Assembly: GCA_030431615.1 (NCBI GenBank)
Contig: JAUIID010000027.1
Location: 1-36,933, forward strand
Length of the DNA: 36,933 nt
Direction: 5' to 3'
Source: Alphaproteobacteria bacterium
GTDB lineage: Bacteria > Pseudomonadota > Alphaproteobacteria > Geminicoccales > Geminicoccaceae
The notes under the pieces were generated by a model. The model made no database searches, was not told the origin of the DNA, and saw only the letters and a list, made by a program, of their open reading frames with translations. How positions within the stretch are numbered: the stretch's first letter is position 1; each line of letters starts with the position of its first letter. Both the position numbers and the translations under genes were made by a program. This document shows positions 26,642-33,288 of the stretch, piece by piece.

Positions 26642-27223
26642 CTATCCCTTCGCCGTCGCATGGCGACCGGACACCATGCGCACCAGCGTGCCATCATGGT
26701 CGATGAAATGGTGCCTGAGTGCCGCCGCCATGTGGGCGGCGACGAGCAGCGACAGGGCGATGGCGGTCCAGCCATGCACCGCGCCGCCGAGACCGGCGAG
26801 CCAGGGAATCTCCGCAAGGGCGGGGATGGCGAACCAGCCGAAGACATCGACGGGGCGGCCCCGGAAGACCGAGGCGACGAGCCCCGAGAGCGGCATCAGC
26901 ACGACCCCGGCAAGCAGCGCCCAGTGCACGGCCTTCGACGCCCGTTCCTGCCATTTCGGCATGCCCGGAATGCCGGCCGGGAAGCCCTGGACCAGGCGCC
27001 AGGCCACGCGCCACAGCCCGTAGCACAGCACCAGCACGCCGATGGCCTTGTGAATGCCGATCAGGGAGCCCTTGGCTTCACGCGGCAGGTCGCCGTATGC
27101 CAGATAGAAGCCGAAGAAGAGCATGAAGATGACTGCTGCGGCGATCAGCCAGTGATTGAAGCGGGAAATCCGGTCGTAGGTGGCGAGGTCGGACAATGAC
27201 GGGTTCCTCCTTGCGTTGTTCAT
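26642..27223 (-). CDS. Cytochrome b561 family membrane protein
   Basis: A 193-residue protein with four membrane helices and the di-haem b histidines of the prokaryotic cytochrome b561/YceJ family: FNHWLIAAAVIF, IGIHKAIGVLV, KAVHWALLAGVVLMPLSG and AVHGWTAIALSLLVAAH. Members pass electrons between quinones and periplasmic acceptors such as superoxide. Start has two candidates. The ATG at 27223 overlaps the TGA of the YHYH gene (ATGA coupling). An in-frame TTG at 27196 (MSDLATYDRIS) has a perfect AGGAGG nine bases upstream and may be the real or a second start. It is the second gene of the minus-strand operon, and its role is presumably tied to the secreted YHYH protein. Confidence 0.9.
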   Translation of the reverse strand: MNNARRNPSLSDLATYDRISRFNHWLIAAAVIFMLFFGFYLAYGDLPREAKGSLIGIHKAIGVLVLCYGLWRVAWRLVQGFPAGIPGMPKWQERASKAVHWALLAGVVLMPLSGLVASVFRGRPVDVFGWFAIPALAEIPWLAGLGGAVHGWTAIALSLLVAAHMAAALRHHFIDHDGTLVRMVSGRHATAKG

Positions 27224-27699
27224 CGGGGACGGGGCGGGCGCACGGACGCATCACGGGCCGCTTCGGCGTCCGCCAGCACGCAGCCGGCTTCCGCCTTGAG
27301 GCAGCCGAGGATCCGGTTCGAGCCCGCCGCACCGGCGTGGTAGTGGTAGGGCAGGCCATCGGTCTCGTGCCCATGGCAGGCATCGAGCCCTTCCGGGGCC
27401 CGGCCATCGGCGAACAGGTGGGAGAAGATGGGATAGCCGTCCATGGCGATGCCGATCTGCCCGCCATGCGCGGCCACGACGTCGCCATCCACTCCTGCCA
27501 GCGTCGTCGGCGCGCCCGACAGGCAATCGGTCACGGCATGGTAGTGGTAGCCGACATGCAGGTTCGCATGGCCCTCGCAATCGTCGAAGGGGGCGATGGT
27601 GCAGGCGGGCGCGTCCGCCTGCGCGGCGGCCGGGCCGACCGCCACGAGAGCGGCGGCGAAGAACGGAGAAAGGGAAGGTGTCGTTATCCTCTGGAGCAT
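27220..27699 (-). CDS. Secreted YHYH-domain protein
   Basis: A 159-residue exported protein with a YHYH domain. The signal peptide is LSPFFAAALVAVGPAAAQA. The mature part carries two copies of the hallmark tetrapeptide (VGYHYHAVTDC and LPYHYHAGAAGSN), two His-rich Cys motifs (DDCEGHANLH and LDACHGHETD) and IGIAMDGYPIFS between them; the many His and Cys residues suggest metal binding and disulphides. It lacks the N-terminal half often seen in longer members of the family. ATG 27699 has AAGGCGG about six bases upstream; a longer frame would need a TTG. First gene of a four-gene operon, divergent from the MarR gene. No biochemical role is established for the domain. Confidence 0.82.
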   Translation of the reverse strand: MLQRITTPSLSPFFAAALVAVGPAAAQADAPACTIAPFDDCEGHANLHVGYHYHAVTDCLSGAPTTLAGVDGDVVAAHGGQIGIAMDGYPIFSHLFADGRAPEGLDACHGHETDGLPYHYHAGAAGSNRILGCLKAEAGCVLADAEAARDASVRPPRPR

Positions 27700-27724
27700 G
27701 AGAACCGCCTTGCAACGAAACAAC

Positions 27725-27743
27725 GATTAGCATATTAACTATC
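27725..27743. promoter_or_regulatory. AT-rich promoter/possible MarR operator in the divergent gap
   Basis: The 47-base gap between the YHYH and marR starts contains GATTAG (27725-27730), CATATTAA and CTATC (27739-27743), an imperfect inverted repeat in otherwise GC-rich DNA. Its position only four bases before the marR ATG at 27747 suggests autoregulation and control of the divergent operon (inference). Confidence 0.4.
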
Positions 27744-27746
27744 AAC

Positions 27747-28214
27747 ATGCAAATCAAGCCGCACGATTTCCACGGCCTCCTGCACAGCGCCGACCTCGTC
27801 GAGGCGGAGCTGCGTCGCAAGCTGGCGCCGCTCGGGATTCAGCCTCGTCAGGCCCGCGTGGTCGAGGCGCTGGCCCGGATGGGCCCCGTTTCCCAGGCCG
27901 ACCTCGCCTCGGCGTTCAGTGTCACCCCCGCCAGCATGAGCACGATGACGGATCGGCTGCTGACCGCCGGCTACATCACGCGCGCGGTCGATCCGGCATC
28001 ACGCCGGCAGAACGTTCTCGAACTGACGGACAAGGGGCGCAGCCTGCTCGCCTCGATCGACGAGGTATGGGCGTCGGTCGACGACACCATCCGGGCCGTG
28101 CTGGGCGACGACGCGGCAACGTTCTTCCGTCTGGCGCGCCGGCTGCGCGACGGCCTGGGCGGCACCATCCCGGGTATCGGGAAGGCCGGCACCCATGCCC
28201 GAGGGACCGATTGA
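27747..28214 (+). CDS. MarR family transcriptional regulator
   Basis: A 155-residue winged-helix regulator. It shows ARVVEALARMGPVSQADLAS, then the recognition segment FSVTPASMSTMTDRLLTAGY and the wing ITRAVDPASRRQNVLELTDKG, the full MarR pattern with the conserved DPASRR-type wing tip. MarR proteins usually repress a neighbouring gene until a small molecule or oxidant binds. It is transcribed away from the YHYH operon with a gap of 47 bases and is its likely regulator. No cysteine is visible, so a direct thiol redox switch is unlikely. The 3' end overlaps the start of the broken gene that follows by 20 bases. Confidence 0.9.
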   Translation: MQIKPHDFHGLLHSADLVEAELRRKLAPLGIQPRQARVVEALARMGPVSQADLASAFSVTPASMSTMTDRLLTAGYITRAVDPASRRQNVLELTDKGRSLLASIDEVWASVDDTIRAVLGDDAATFFRLARRLRDGLGGTIPGIGKAGTHARGTD

Positions 28215-28521
28215 CCCCGTTCCGTCTTACACCCCAGGATCTCGCCAGGGACTGCCCATACGACTTCGAAACACGACGCTCGCCGGCCTCGTTCTTGCCC
28301 TGACGGTGCCGGCCGCCGATGACGCTTCTGCCCACCCCGACCCGACTGCCTTTGCCCCGACCGCCCTCGTCGAGCCGGCCGAGGTGGTCGACTGCACCCT
28401 GGAGAACGGCACAAGGACGCGCTGACACCGGATCAGGGTCGGCTACCTGCCCGAGGGGCTGGAAATCGGCGTCTCCGAGCGCGAGCTGCGCACCGTCCTG
28501 CCCCCGCCACCCCGTCGGTGA
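28195..28521 (+). pseudogene. Broken secreted-protein gene, remnant of a YHYH-family N-terminal region
   Basis: From ATG 28195 the frame gives a signal-like hydrophobic stretch (LAGLVLALTVPAADDASAH), then EPAEVVDCTLENGTRTR and a TGA at 28423-28425. Reading on in the same frame gives HRIRVGYLPEGLEIG before the sense is lost and a second TGA arrives at 28519. From memory of the family, long YHYH proteins carry a CTLENGT...C+...GLEIGPFCP type of segment here, so the TGA seems to replace a Cys codon and the rest is frameshifted or deleted. This is a remembered resemblance, not an alignment. The intact YHYH gene on the other side of marR matches only the C-terminal part of such long proteins. A selenocysteine reading is considered and judged unlikely. 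Confidence 0.5.
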
Positions 28522-28530
28522 ACCGACGGG
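28511..28530. other. 8-bp perfect hairpin with TGAA loop
   Basis: CCCGTCGG (28511-28518) and CCGACGGG (28523-28530) are exact inverted arms. The hairpin lies between the broken gene and the convergent beta-propeller gene. There is no U-run; it may be a leftover or a bidirectional 3' end. Confidence 0.35.
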
Positions 28531-28581
28531 CGGCGACGACGGGGACGATCACTCCTCGGGCTGGAGGGACGCCGCGGCGCT

Positions 28582-30657
28582 CTAAGGCGCTTCGACCGGG
28601 CCGATCAGGGGCGTGCGCACCGGCTTGGCCACGCCGAGGAAGACCACCATGGTGCTGGCGGAAAATTGCGTGGATTGCGCCTCGGGCGGGACCTCGCTGA
28701 ATCCGGCCGCCGTGTCGTTCCAGCTATTGGCCACCCACGCATTGCCGGCAGGATCGAGGGCGAGGGCCGAGATGGTCTGCAGGCCGCCGATATAGCCGCC
28801 CTGCGGCGAGATCGGATCGCCGGTCGCGGCACCCGGCGGGCAGGTTTCCGTGCGCACGCCGCAGAGCTGGGTGACGGAATGGCTCGTGGAGCTCGCGATC
28901 CAGACGTTGTCATTGCCGTCGATGGCAACACCCCAGGGCCCGGTGATGCTGCCCCCTGCATTGTAGGGGCCCAGCACCGTGCCATCGGGGCGGATCATAG
29001 AGACATCGCCGCCGGGGAACTCGCTGATGATGTCCCAAAGATCGACCCACATGTTGGCCGCCCGTTGGTCGGCCGACATCGAGCCGGCGAGCGCCTCGGC
29101 CTCGCTCTCGAGCTTCTGCTTGACCAGCGCCAGCTTCTCCAGCGTGCCAGGATGCCCGACAAGGTTGCCGACCCAGGCATTGCCCTGGCTGTCGATGGCA
29201 ATGGCGTGCGGGCTGTAGCCGACCTCGATTTCCTCGGCATTGCCAGGGTCGCCGGCCGTGAAGCGGGTGACGGTGTTGGAGCCGCTGTTGGTGATCCAGA
29301 TCCGGTCCTCTTGGTCGATGGCGATGCCGAAGGGTTCCTTCACCTGCAGCGTGCCATCCACGGGTTTGCCGTCGACCGTGCGGCCGAGAATGCGGCCCTT
29401 CGAGACATCGCCCCCGGGAAGGTGGACGATCTGGTCGTTGCCGTTGTCGACGGTCCAGACATCGCCCTTCGGGGTGACGATGATGCCCTGCATCTCGGCG
29501 AGCTTGCCGTCGAAGTCGTAGCCGGCCTCGGGCGAAAGGGGCTCTCCCGTCCTCCGGTCCAGCAGGGAGATCGTGCGACCGATCAGGTTGGTGGCCCAGA
29601 CCTTGTCATCGGTGGAGATGGCGATGCCCCAGCCGGGACTGTCGAGTCCGCCGCCGCGATAGCCCGTGATCGCCGGCGAGAGCGGCTTGCCGTCCGGCGC
29701 GAATTTGCCGACGCCGCCGCCGAACTGCTGGAAGATCGTGGTCTGCGAGCCGACCAGCCAGTTGTTGTTGGTCCAGAAGTTCCCCTCGCCATCGATGGCA
29801 GCACCGCCAACCGCGAAGAAGCCGCCGCCGGCATGGACGAGCGACAGCGTCCACGCACTGGGCGCGAAGGCGAGGTAGGGGACGAGGGATACGTCCCGGT
29901 ACCGCTTGCCCTCCGGGACCGGATAGAATGCATCCAGGAGCCCGAAGAGCCTGGCAGCATTGTGCCAGGGATGGCGGGCAATGTTCCGTGCCGCGGAAAG
30001 CGTGTCGGTCGGTGCCGTTCCGTCCGGCGGCGTGGCCGCGTCGAAGAGCCTGGCGCAGGCGTCCGGAATCGCCGTGATGCAGGCCGAGAGCAGGAGCCCC
30101 AGCGTGTTCATCCTGGCGAGGGTCGTGGTCCGTGGCCCGTTCAGCGGGTTCACGATGACCGGCCCCAGGCCGCCCGTTTCGAGATCCACCAGGCTCGGCA
30201 CGTTGCCGGCGGCGATCCGCAGTCCGAGCGCATTGCCGCGCAACCCGTTGCCGTCCAGGAACTGCGCGCCGGCCCAGGCGGAGGCCACCGTGGTGAGCTC
30301 GTTGATGGTCACGTGCTCCGGGGCCTCGGTCCCCAGCACGGCCAGCAATGACGTCGCCGGATTGGGCCCCTTGGCGGCCGCCGACCGCGCCTCGCCGCCC
30401 GCCGCACTCAGGTAGAGCACGCCGGCGTCATCGCCGCCATTGGCGATCTCGAGGTCGTAGCGACCGTCGTCATCCGTCGTCGCCTCGCCGAGCTTGCGCG
30501 GAGCTTGCGGCCCCGCCAGCCAAAGGGTCACGTCCGCACCGGCAATCGGCGCACCGCCGGCCTCGACCCGTCCTTCGATACGATCCGCGGCCGACGCTGA
30601 TACGGAGATGAGAGCGGCTGCGATGGCAAGGGCGGCGCGTCTGGCGGTTTGCGACAT
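28582..30657 (-). CDS. Secreted NHL/Vgb-like beta-propeller protein with N-terminal carboxypeptidase-regulatory-like domain
   Basis: A 691-residue exported protein. The signal peptide is RRAALAIAAALISVSASA. Residues ~23-105 look like a carboxypeptidase-regulatory-like beta-sandwich (IEGRVEAGGAPIAGADVTLW, then TTDDDGRYDLEI). After a helical linker, residues ~230-670 contain repeated blade motifs: GAAIDGEGNFWTNNNW, GWGIAISTDDKVWATN, PFGIAIDQEDRIWITNSGSN, HAIAIDSQGNAWVGN, PWGVAIDGNDNVWIASS and SALALDPAGNAWVANSW. This is the NHL / virginiamycin-B-lyase-like propeller pattern, usually a binding platform rather than an enzyme. ATG 30657 is chosen because the signal peptide begins there; the frame stays open upstream across the rpsU terminator. 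It probably acts in the periplasm or outside the cell; its partner is unknown. Confidence 0.82.
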   Translation of the reverse strand: MSQTARRAALAIAAALISVSASAADRIEGRVEAGGAPIAGADVTLWLAGPQAPRKLGEATTDDDGRYDLEIANGGDDAGVLYLSAAGGEARSAAAKGPNPATSLLAVLGTEAPEHVTINELTTVASAWAGAQFLDGNGLRGNALGLRIAAGNVPSLVDLETGGLGPVIVNPLNGPRTTTLARMNTLGLLLSACITAIPDACARLFDAATPPDGTAPTDTLSAARNIARHPWHNAARLFGLLDAFYPVPEGKRYRDVSLVPYLAFAPSAWTLSLVHAGGGFFAVGGAAIDGEGNFWTNNNWLVGSQTTIFQQFGGGVGKFAPDGKPLSPAITGYRGGGLDSPGWGIAISTDDKVWATNLIGRTISLLDRRTGEPLSPEAGYDFDGKLAEMQGIIVTPKGDVWTVDNGNDQIVHLPGGDVSKGRILGRTVDGKPVDGTLQVKEPFGIAIDQEDRIWITNSGSNTVTRFTAGDPGNAEEIEVGYSPHAIAIDSQGNAWVGNLVGHPGTLEKLALVKQKLESEAEALAGSMSADQRAANMWVDLWDIISEFPGGDVSMIRPDGTVLGPYNAGGSITGPWGVAIDGNDNVWIASSTSHSVTQLCGVRTETCPPGAATGDPISPQGGYIGGLQTISALALDPAGNAWVANSWNDTAAGFSEVPPEAQSTQFSASTMVVFLGVAKPVRTPLIGPVEAP

Positions 30658-30763
30658 CGGGTGCTTCTCGGTCCTTGTGGAGAAGGGGGCGGCGTGGAGA
30701 ACGGGGCGGCGCAGAGCGGATAGTGCTGATGGCGGAGGCTGTGGCAAGTGCGTTCCGGAATCG

Positions 30764-30790
30764 AAAAGGGCGCCCGACCGGACGCCCTTT
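30764..30790 (-). terminator. Intrinsic terminator of rpsU
   Basis: On the minus strand AAAGGGCG (30790-30783) pairs with CGCCCTTT (30772-30765), with a 10-base centre, and ends in TTTT. It lies 36 bases after the rpsU stop and is the best rho-independent terminator in the window. Confidence 0.8.
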
Positions 30791-30825
30791 GTCACTTCCC
30801 GAAGCGGGAGCGAGCCTCTATCGGC

Positions 30826-31032
30826 TCACACCTCGTCGCGTTCGGCCCGCTTGCGCATCAGCTTGCGGTAGCGGCGGATCGCCTCGGCCTTCTCGCGGGC
30901 GCGGCGCTCGGACGGCTTCTCGTAATGCCGCCGCATGCGCATCTCCCGATACAGGCCCTCGCGCTGCATCTTCTTCTTCAGCGCGCGGAGCGCCTGATCG
31001 ACATTGTTGTCACGCACCTGAACTTCGACGAT
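30826..31032 (-). CDS. rpsU: 30S ribosomal protein S21
   Basis: The small-subunit ribosomal protein S21, recognised by [20 protein letters not shown], then [20 protein letters not shown] and a basic tail (68 residues with the start chosen). S21 sits on the 30S platform and helps initiation. The odd point is the start: related proteins begin MQVLVRDNN or similar, but here the corresponding codons are GTC-ATC-GTC-GAA-GTT-CAG-GTG, with no ATG, GTG or TTG at the expected place. GGGAG lies exactly seven bases before the ATC at 31032, pointing to an AUC start. A GTG at 31017 would remove the first strand, and no in-frame ATG occurs upstream close by. A sequencing error is the other explanation. Confidence 0.85.
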   Translation of the reverse strand: MVEVQVRDNNVDQALRALKKKMQREGLYREMRMRRHYEKPSERRAREKAEAIRRYRKLMRKRAERDEV

Positions 31033-31086
31033 GACCGTTCTCCCGTGCTGGCTCGCCTTGCCTCCGGTCCTATTCGGCAGGGCGAC

Positions 31087-31110
31087 AAAAGGGGTTCCCT
31101 CCCCAGAGGG
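31087..31110 (-). promoter_or_regulatory. Possible attenuator in the rpsU leader
   Basis: In the leader RNA, CUGGGG...CCCC (paired bases 31104-31101 and 31094-31091) is followed by UUUU (31090-31087), like a short terminator. An overlapping alternative pairs CCCT (31110-31107) with AGGG (31100-31097), so the two folds exclude each other. The stems are short and the case is weak. Confidence 0.25.
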
Positions 31111-31119
31111 CGGAGCCGG

Positions 31120-31148
31120 TGGATAACCCAAATCGGCCGGCCGGGCAA
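31120..31148 (-). promoter_or_regulatory. Predicted promoter of rpsU
   Basis: On the minus strand TTGCCC (31148-31143) and TATCCA (31125-31120) are 17 bases apart, a good sigma-70-type -35/-10 pair. It would give an rpsU leader of about 80 bases. It lies in the gap shared with the divergent def gene. Confidence 0.45.
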
Positions 31149-31227
31149 GGGGTGCCGCAGTCCGCCGGGAGAGGGCATTTCGCCCTCGCACCCTTTTCGC
31201 CGGCCCCGGCACCCTTACCTATTCCCC

Positions 31228-31806
31228 ATGACGCTGCGCAAGATCGCCCTCCTCGGCCACCCCGTCCTGCTCGAGCCCGCCCGCCCGGTGGCGGACCCGG
31301 CCGATGCCGAGGTGCGGGCGCTGGTCCGGGACATGACGGAGACCCTGGCCGATGCGAGGGGCCTCGGCCTTGCCGCCCCCCAGGTCTATAGCGGGCTTCG
31401 GGTGCTCCTGGCACTGGAGCCCGGCGAGGGTGAGGTCGACCGCCTGGCCGAGCCGCTCGTCCTGATCAACCCGGTGCTGACGCCGCTCGGCGACCGCCGC
31501 GAGGCGGCCTTCGAGGGCTGCCTCTCGATACCGGGCCTGCGCGGGCTCGTGCCGCGGCATTACAGCGTCGGCCTCGCCGCCATCGACGGGGAAGGCCGGC
31601 CGGTCGAGCGCGAGGCCAAGGGGCTCTTCGCCCGCATCCTGCAGCACGAGGTCGATCACCTGGACGGTGTCCTCTATCTCGATCGCCTGGCGTCGCCCCG
31701 CCATCTCGCCTTCGACAGCGAGCTGGCCCGGCTGAGCGCCTATCTCGACGAACCCGCGGTGGCGGGCCGGCCATCGGCCGATGCCCGCCCGAGGAGTGAC
31801 TCATGA
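31228..31806 (+). CDS. def: Peptide deformylase
   Basis: A 192-residue metalloenzyme that removes the formyl group from the N-terminal methionine of new proteins. All three family motifs are present: GLGLAAPQV (motif 1), EGCLSIPGL (motif 2, with the metal-binding Cys) and QHEVDHLDG (motif 3, HExxH type). ATG 31228 matches the usual beginning MTLRKIALLGHPVL; there is no clear Shine-Dalgarno, only a pyrimidine-rich run, and the longer open frame upstream is not homologous. It overlaps the COQ9-family gene by ATGA and diverges from rpsU. Many genomes carry more than one def gene, often next to fmt; this copy is not, so it may be a second deformylase. Confidence 0.92.
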   Translation: MTLRKIALLGHPVLLEPARPVADPADAEVRALVRDMTETLADARGLGLAAPQVYSGLRVLLALEPGEGEVDRLAEPLVLINPVLTPLGDRREAAFEGCLSIPGLRGLVPRHYSVGLAAIDGEGRPVEREAKGLFARILQHEVDHLDGVLYLDRLASPRHLAFDSELARLSAYLDEPAVAGRPSADARPRSDS

Positions 31807-32519
31807 CCGAGCCCGCCAGCGACGAGCCGACCGACGGCAAGGCTGCGCACGACGAGATCGACGACGACGCGGTTGCCGGTCGGGTGGCCCAGAAGGACGC
31901 GATCCTCGAGGCGGTGCTGGGCCATGCTGCCTTCGACGGCTGGAGCCGGCGCACGCTGCTCCAGGCGGCGAGCGACCTCGGCGTCGACAGGGCTACCGCC
32001 CGTCGCCTTTTTCCCCGAGGCGGCGACAGCCTGATCGCCTGGCTGGACGACTGGACCGACAGGAAGATGCTCGAGACGGCCGACCCCTCGGGCCTCGCGG
32101 CACTGCCGGTCCGCCAGCGCATCGCCAGGCTGATCCGCTGCCGGCTCGAGGTCCTGGGCGAGCACAAGGAGGCCCTGCGGCGGGCCGCCGTGGCGCGTGG
32201 CACACCGCGCAACCTGGTCGTGGGCGGCCGCGCCTTCTGGCGCACGCTGGACCGCATCTGGGACGCCGCCGGCTTCGGCGGCGACGGCGGAAGCCGCACG
32301 TTCAGCTACTACAGCCGGCGGGCGACGCTCGGCGCCGTCCTCACCTCGACCTTCCTCTACTGGCTCGAGGACCACTCGCCGGGCCACGCCGATACCTGGG
32401 CCTTCCTCGACCGGCGGATCGAGAACGTGATGCGCTTCGGCCAGCTCAGCGGCAAGCTGCAGGGCTTCCTCGACAACCTGCCGGGCGCCGGCTTCCTGCG
32501 CCGGGCCCCGCATCGCTGA
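31803..32519 (+). CDS. COQ9-family protein (rpsU-divergent family)
   Basis: A 238-residue protein of the COQ9 family, known in bacteria as the protein transcribed divergently from rpsU; the mitochondrial homologue binds lipids and assists ubiquinone synthesis. The pattern is the TetR-like opening KDAILEAVLGHAAFDGWSRRTLLQAA, then ATARRLFPRGGDSLIAWLDDW, RQRIARLIRCRLEVL, and the helical core FWRTLDRIWDAAGFGGDGG with FSYYSRRATLGAVLTSTFLYW. It keeps the FDGW and LFPRG motifs. It is soluble with possible membrane contact. ATG 31803 overlaps the def stop, so the two are co-translated. Here def is inserted between the usual neighbours rpsU and COQ9. Confidence 0.88.
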   Translation: MTEPASDEPTDGKAAHDEIDDDAVAGRVAQKDAILEAVLGHAAFDGWSRRTLLQAASDLGVDRATARRLFPRGGDSLIAWLDDWTDRKMLETADPSGLAALPVRQRIARLIRCRLEVLGEHKEALRRAAVARGTPRNLVVGGRAFWRTLDRIWDAAGFGGDGGSRTFSYYSRRATLGAVLTSTFLYWLEDHSPGHADTWAFLDRRIENVMRFGQLSGKLQGFLDNLPGAGFLRRAPHR

Positions 32520-32541
32520 ACCAGACCGCTGAGCAGCACCC

Positions 32542-33288
32542 CTAGTACGGCAGGATGATGTCGAGCACCTGGGCGCCGTAGCGCGGCTGCTGGACGTCGG
32601 TGATCTGGCCGCGGCCGCCATAGCCGACCCTAAGCTCGGCGATCTTGTCCTGGCTGATGGTGTTCTGCGGCGTGATGTCCTCGGGCCGGACGATCCCGGC
32701 GATCGAGATCTCCCGGACCTCGAAGTTCACCCGGATCTCCTGCTTGCCGTCGATCACCATGTTGCCGTTGGGCAGGACCTGGGTGACGATCGCGGCGATG
32801 TTGAACTCGATCGTCTCCTGCCGGTTGGTGCCGCCCTGGCCCTGGTTCGACATGTCGCTCGTGGCGCCGACCAGGGCGCTCGGATCGACGGCGCTCGGGA
32901 AGATCTTGTCGAGCTTGCTCTCGTAGCCGAAGAAGTTCGGGATGCCGAGCTGGTCGGAATTGGCACGGCTGCGCGTGCTCTCGCTCGAGAGCTCGGCGCG
33001 GTCGTCGATGACCACGGCGACGGTCATCAGGTCGCCGACGCGCCGGGCACGCTGGTCGCGGAAGAAGCCGCTCGCCCCTTCGCGCCAGAGCGAGTTGGCG
33101 CCGGCGCTCCGGTTCTCCTCGGGCGGCGGCATCGGCACCGAGACGGGCTGGTAGCCGGGTCGCTCGACCGGGTTCTCGACCGGCTGCAGCGCGGGCGGCT
33201 TGCCGACCTGCTCGAGCCGTTCCAGCGTGTTGCAGCCGGCGAGCCAGAGCATGGCAAGAAGGGCACTGCCGAGCGGTCGCATCTTCAT
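32542..33288 (-). CDS. flgH: Flagellar L-ring protein FlgH
   Basis: A 248-residue outer-membrane lipoprotein that forms the L-ring around the flagellar rod. The lipobox is LAGC (Cys about 19). Family motifs: SLWREGASGFFRDQRARRVGDLMTV, VVIDDRAEL, NGNMVIDGKQEIRVNFEVREI, the GIVRPEDI segment and GRGQITDVQQPRYGAQVLD. Its ATG overlaps the stop of flgA (ATGA), so it is the last gene of the flgF-flgG-flgA-flgH unit. Its end converges on the COQ9-family gene with a 22-base gap. Confidence 0.95.
   Translation of the reverse strand: MKMRPLGSALLAMLWLAGCNTLERLEQVGKPPALQPVENPVERPGYQPVSVPMPPPEENRSAGANSLWREGASGFFRDQRARRVGDLMTVAVVIDDRAELSSESTRSRANSDQLGIPNFFGYESKLDKIFPSAVDPSALVGATSDMSNQGQGGTNRQETIEFNIAAIVTQVLPNGNMVIDGKQEIRVNFEVREISIAGIVRPEDITPQNTISQDKIAELRVGYGGRGQITDVQQPRYGAQVLDIILPY

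Noticed and set aside
28423-28521. Selenocysteine reading of the UGA in the gene after marR
   Set aside because: No convincing SECIS-like hairpin lies immediately downstream of the UGA, the frame ends soon afterwards without the rest of the family's sequence, and the only perfect hairpin is about 86 bases away. Gene decay explains it better.
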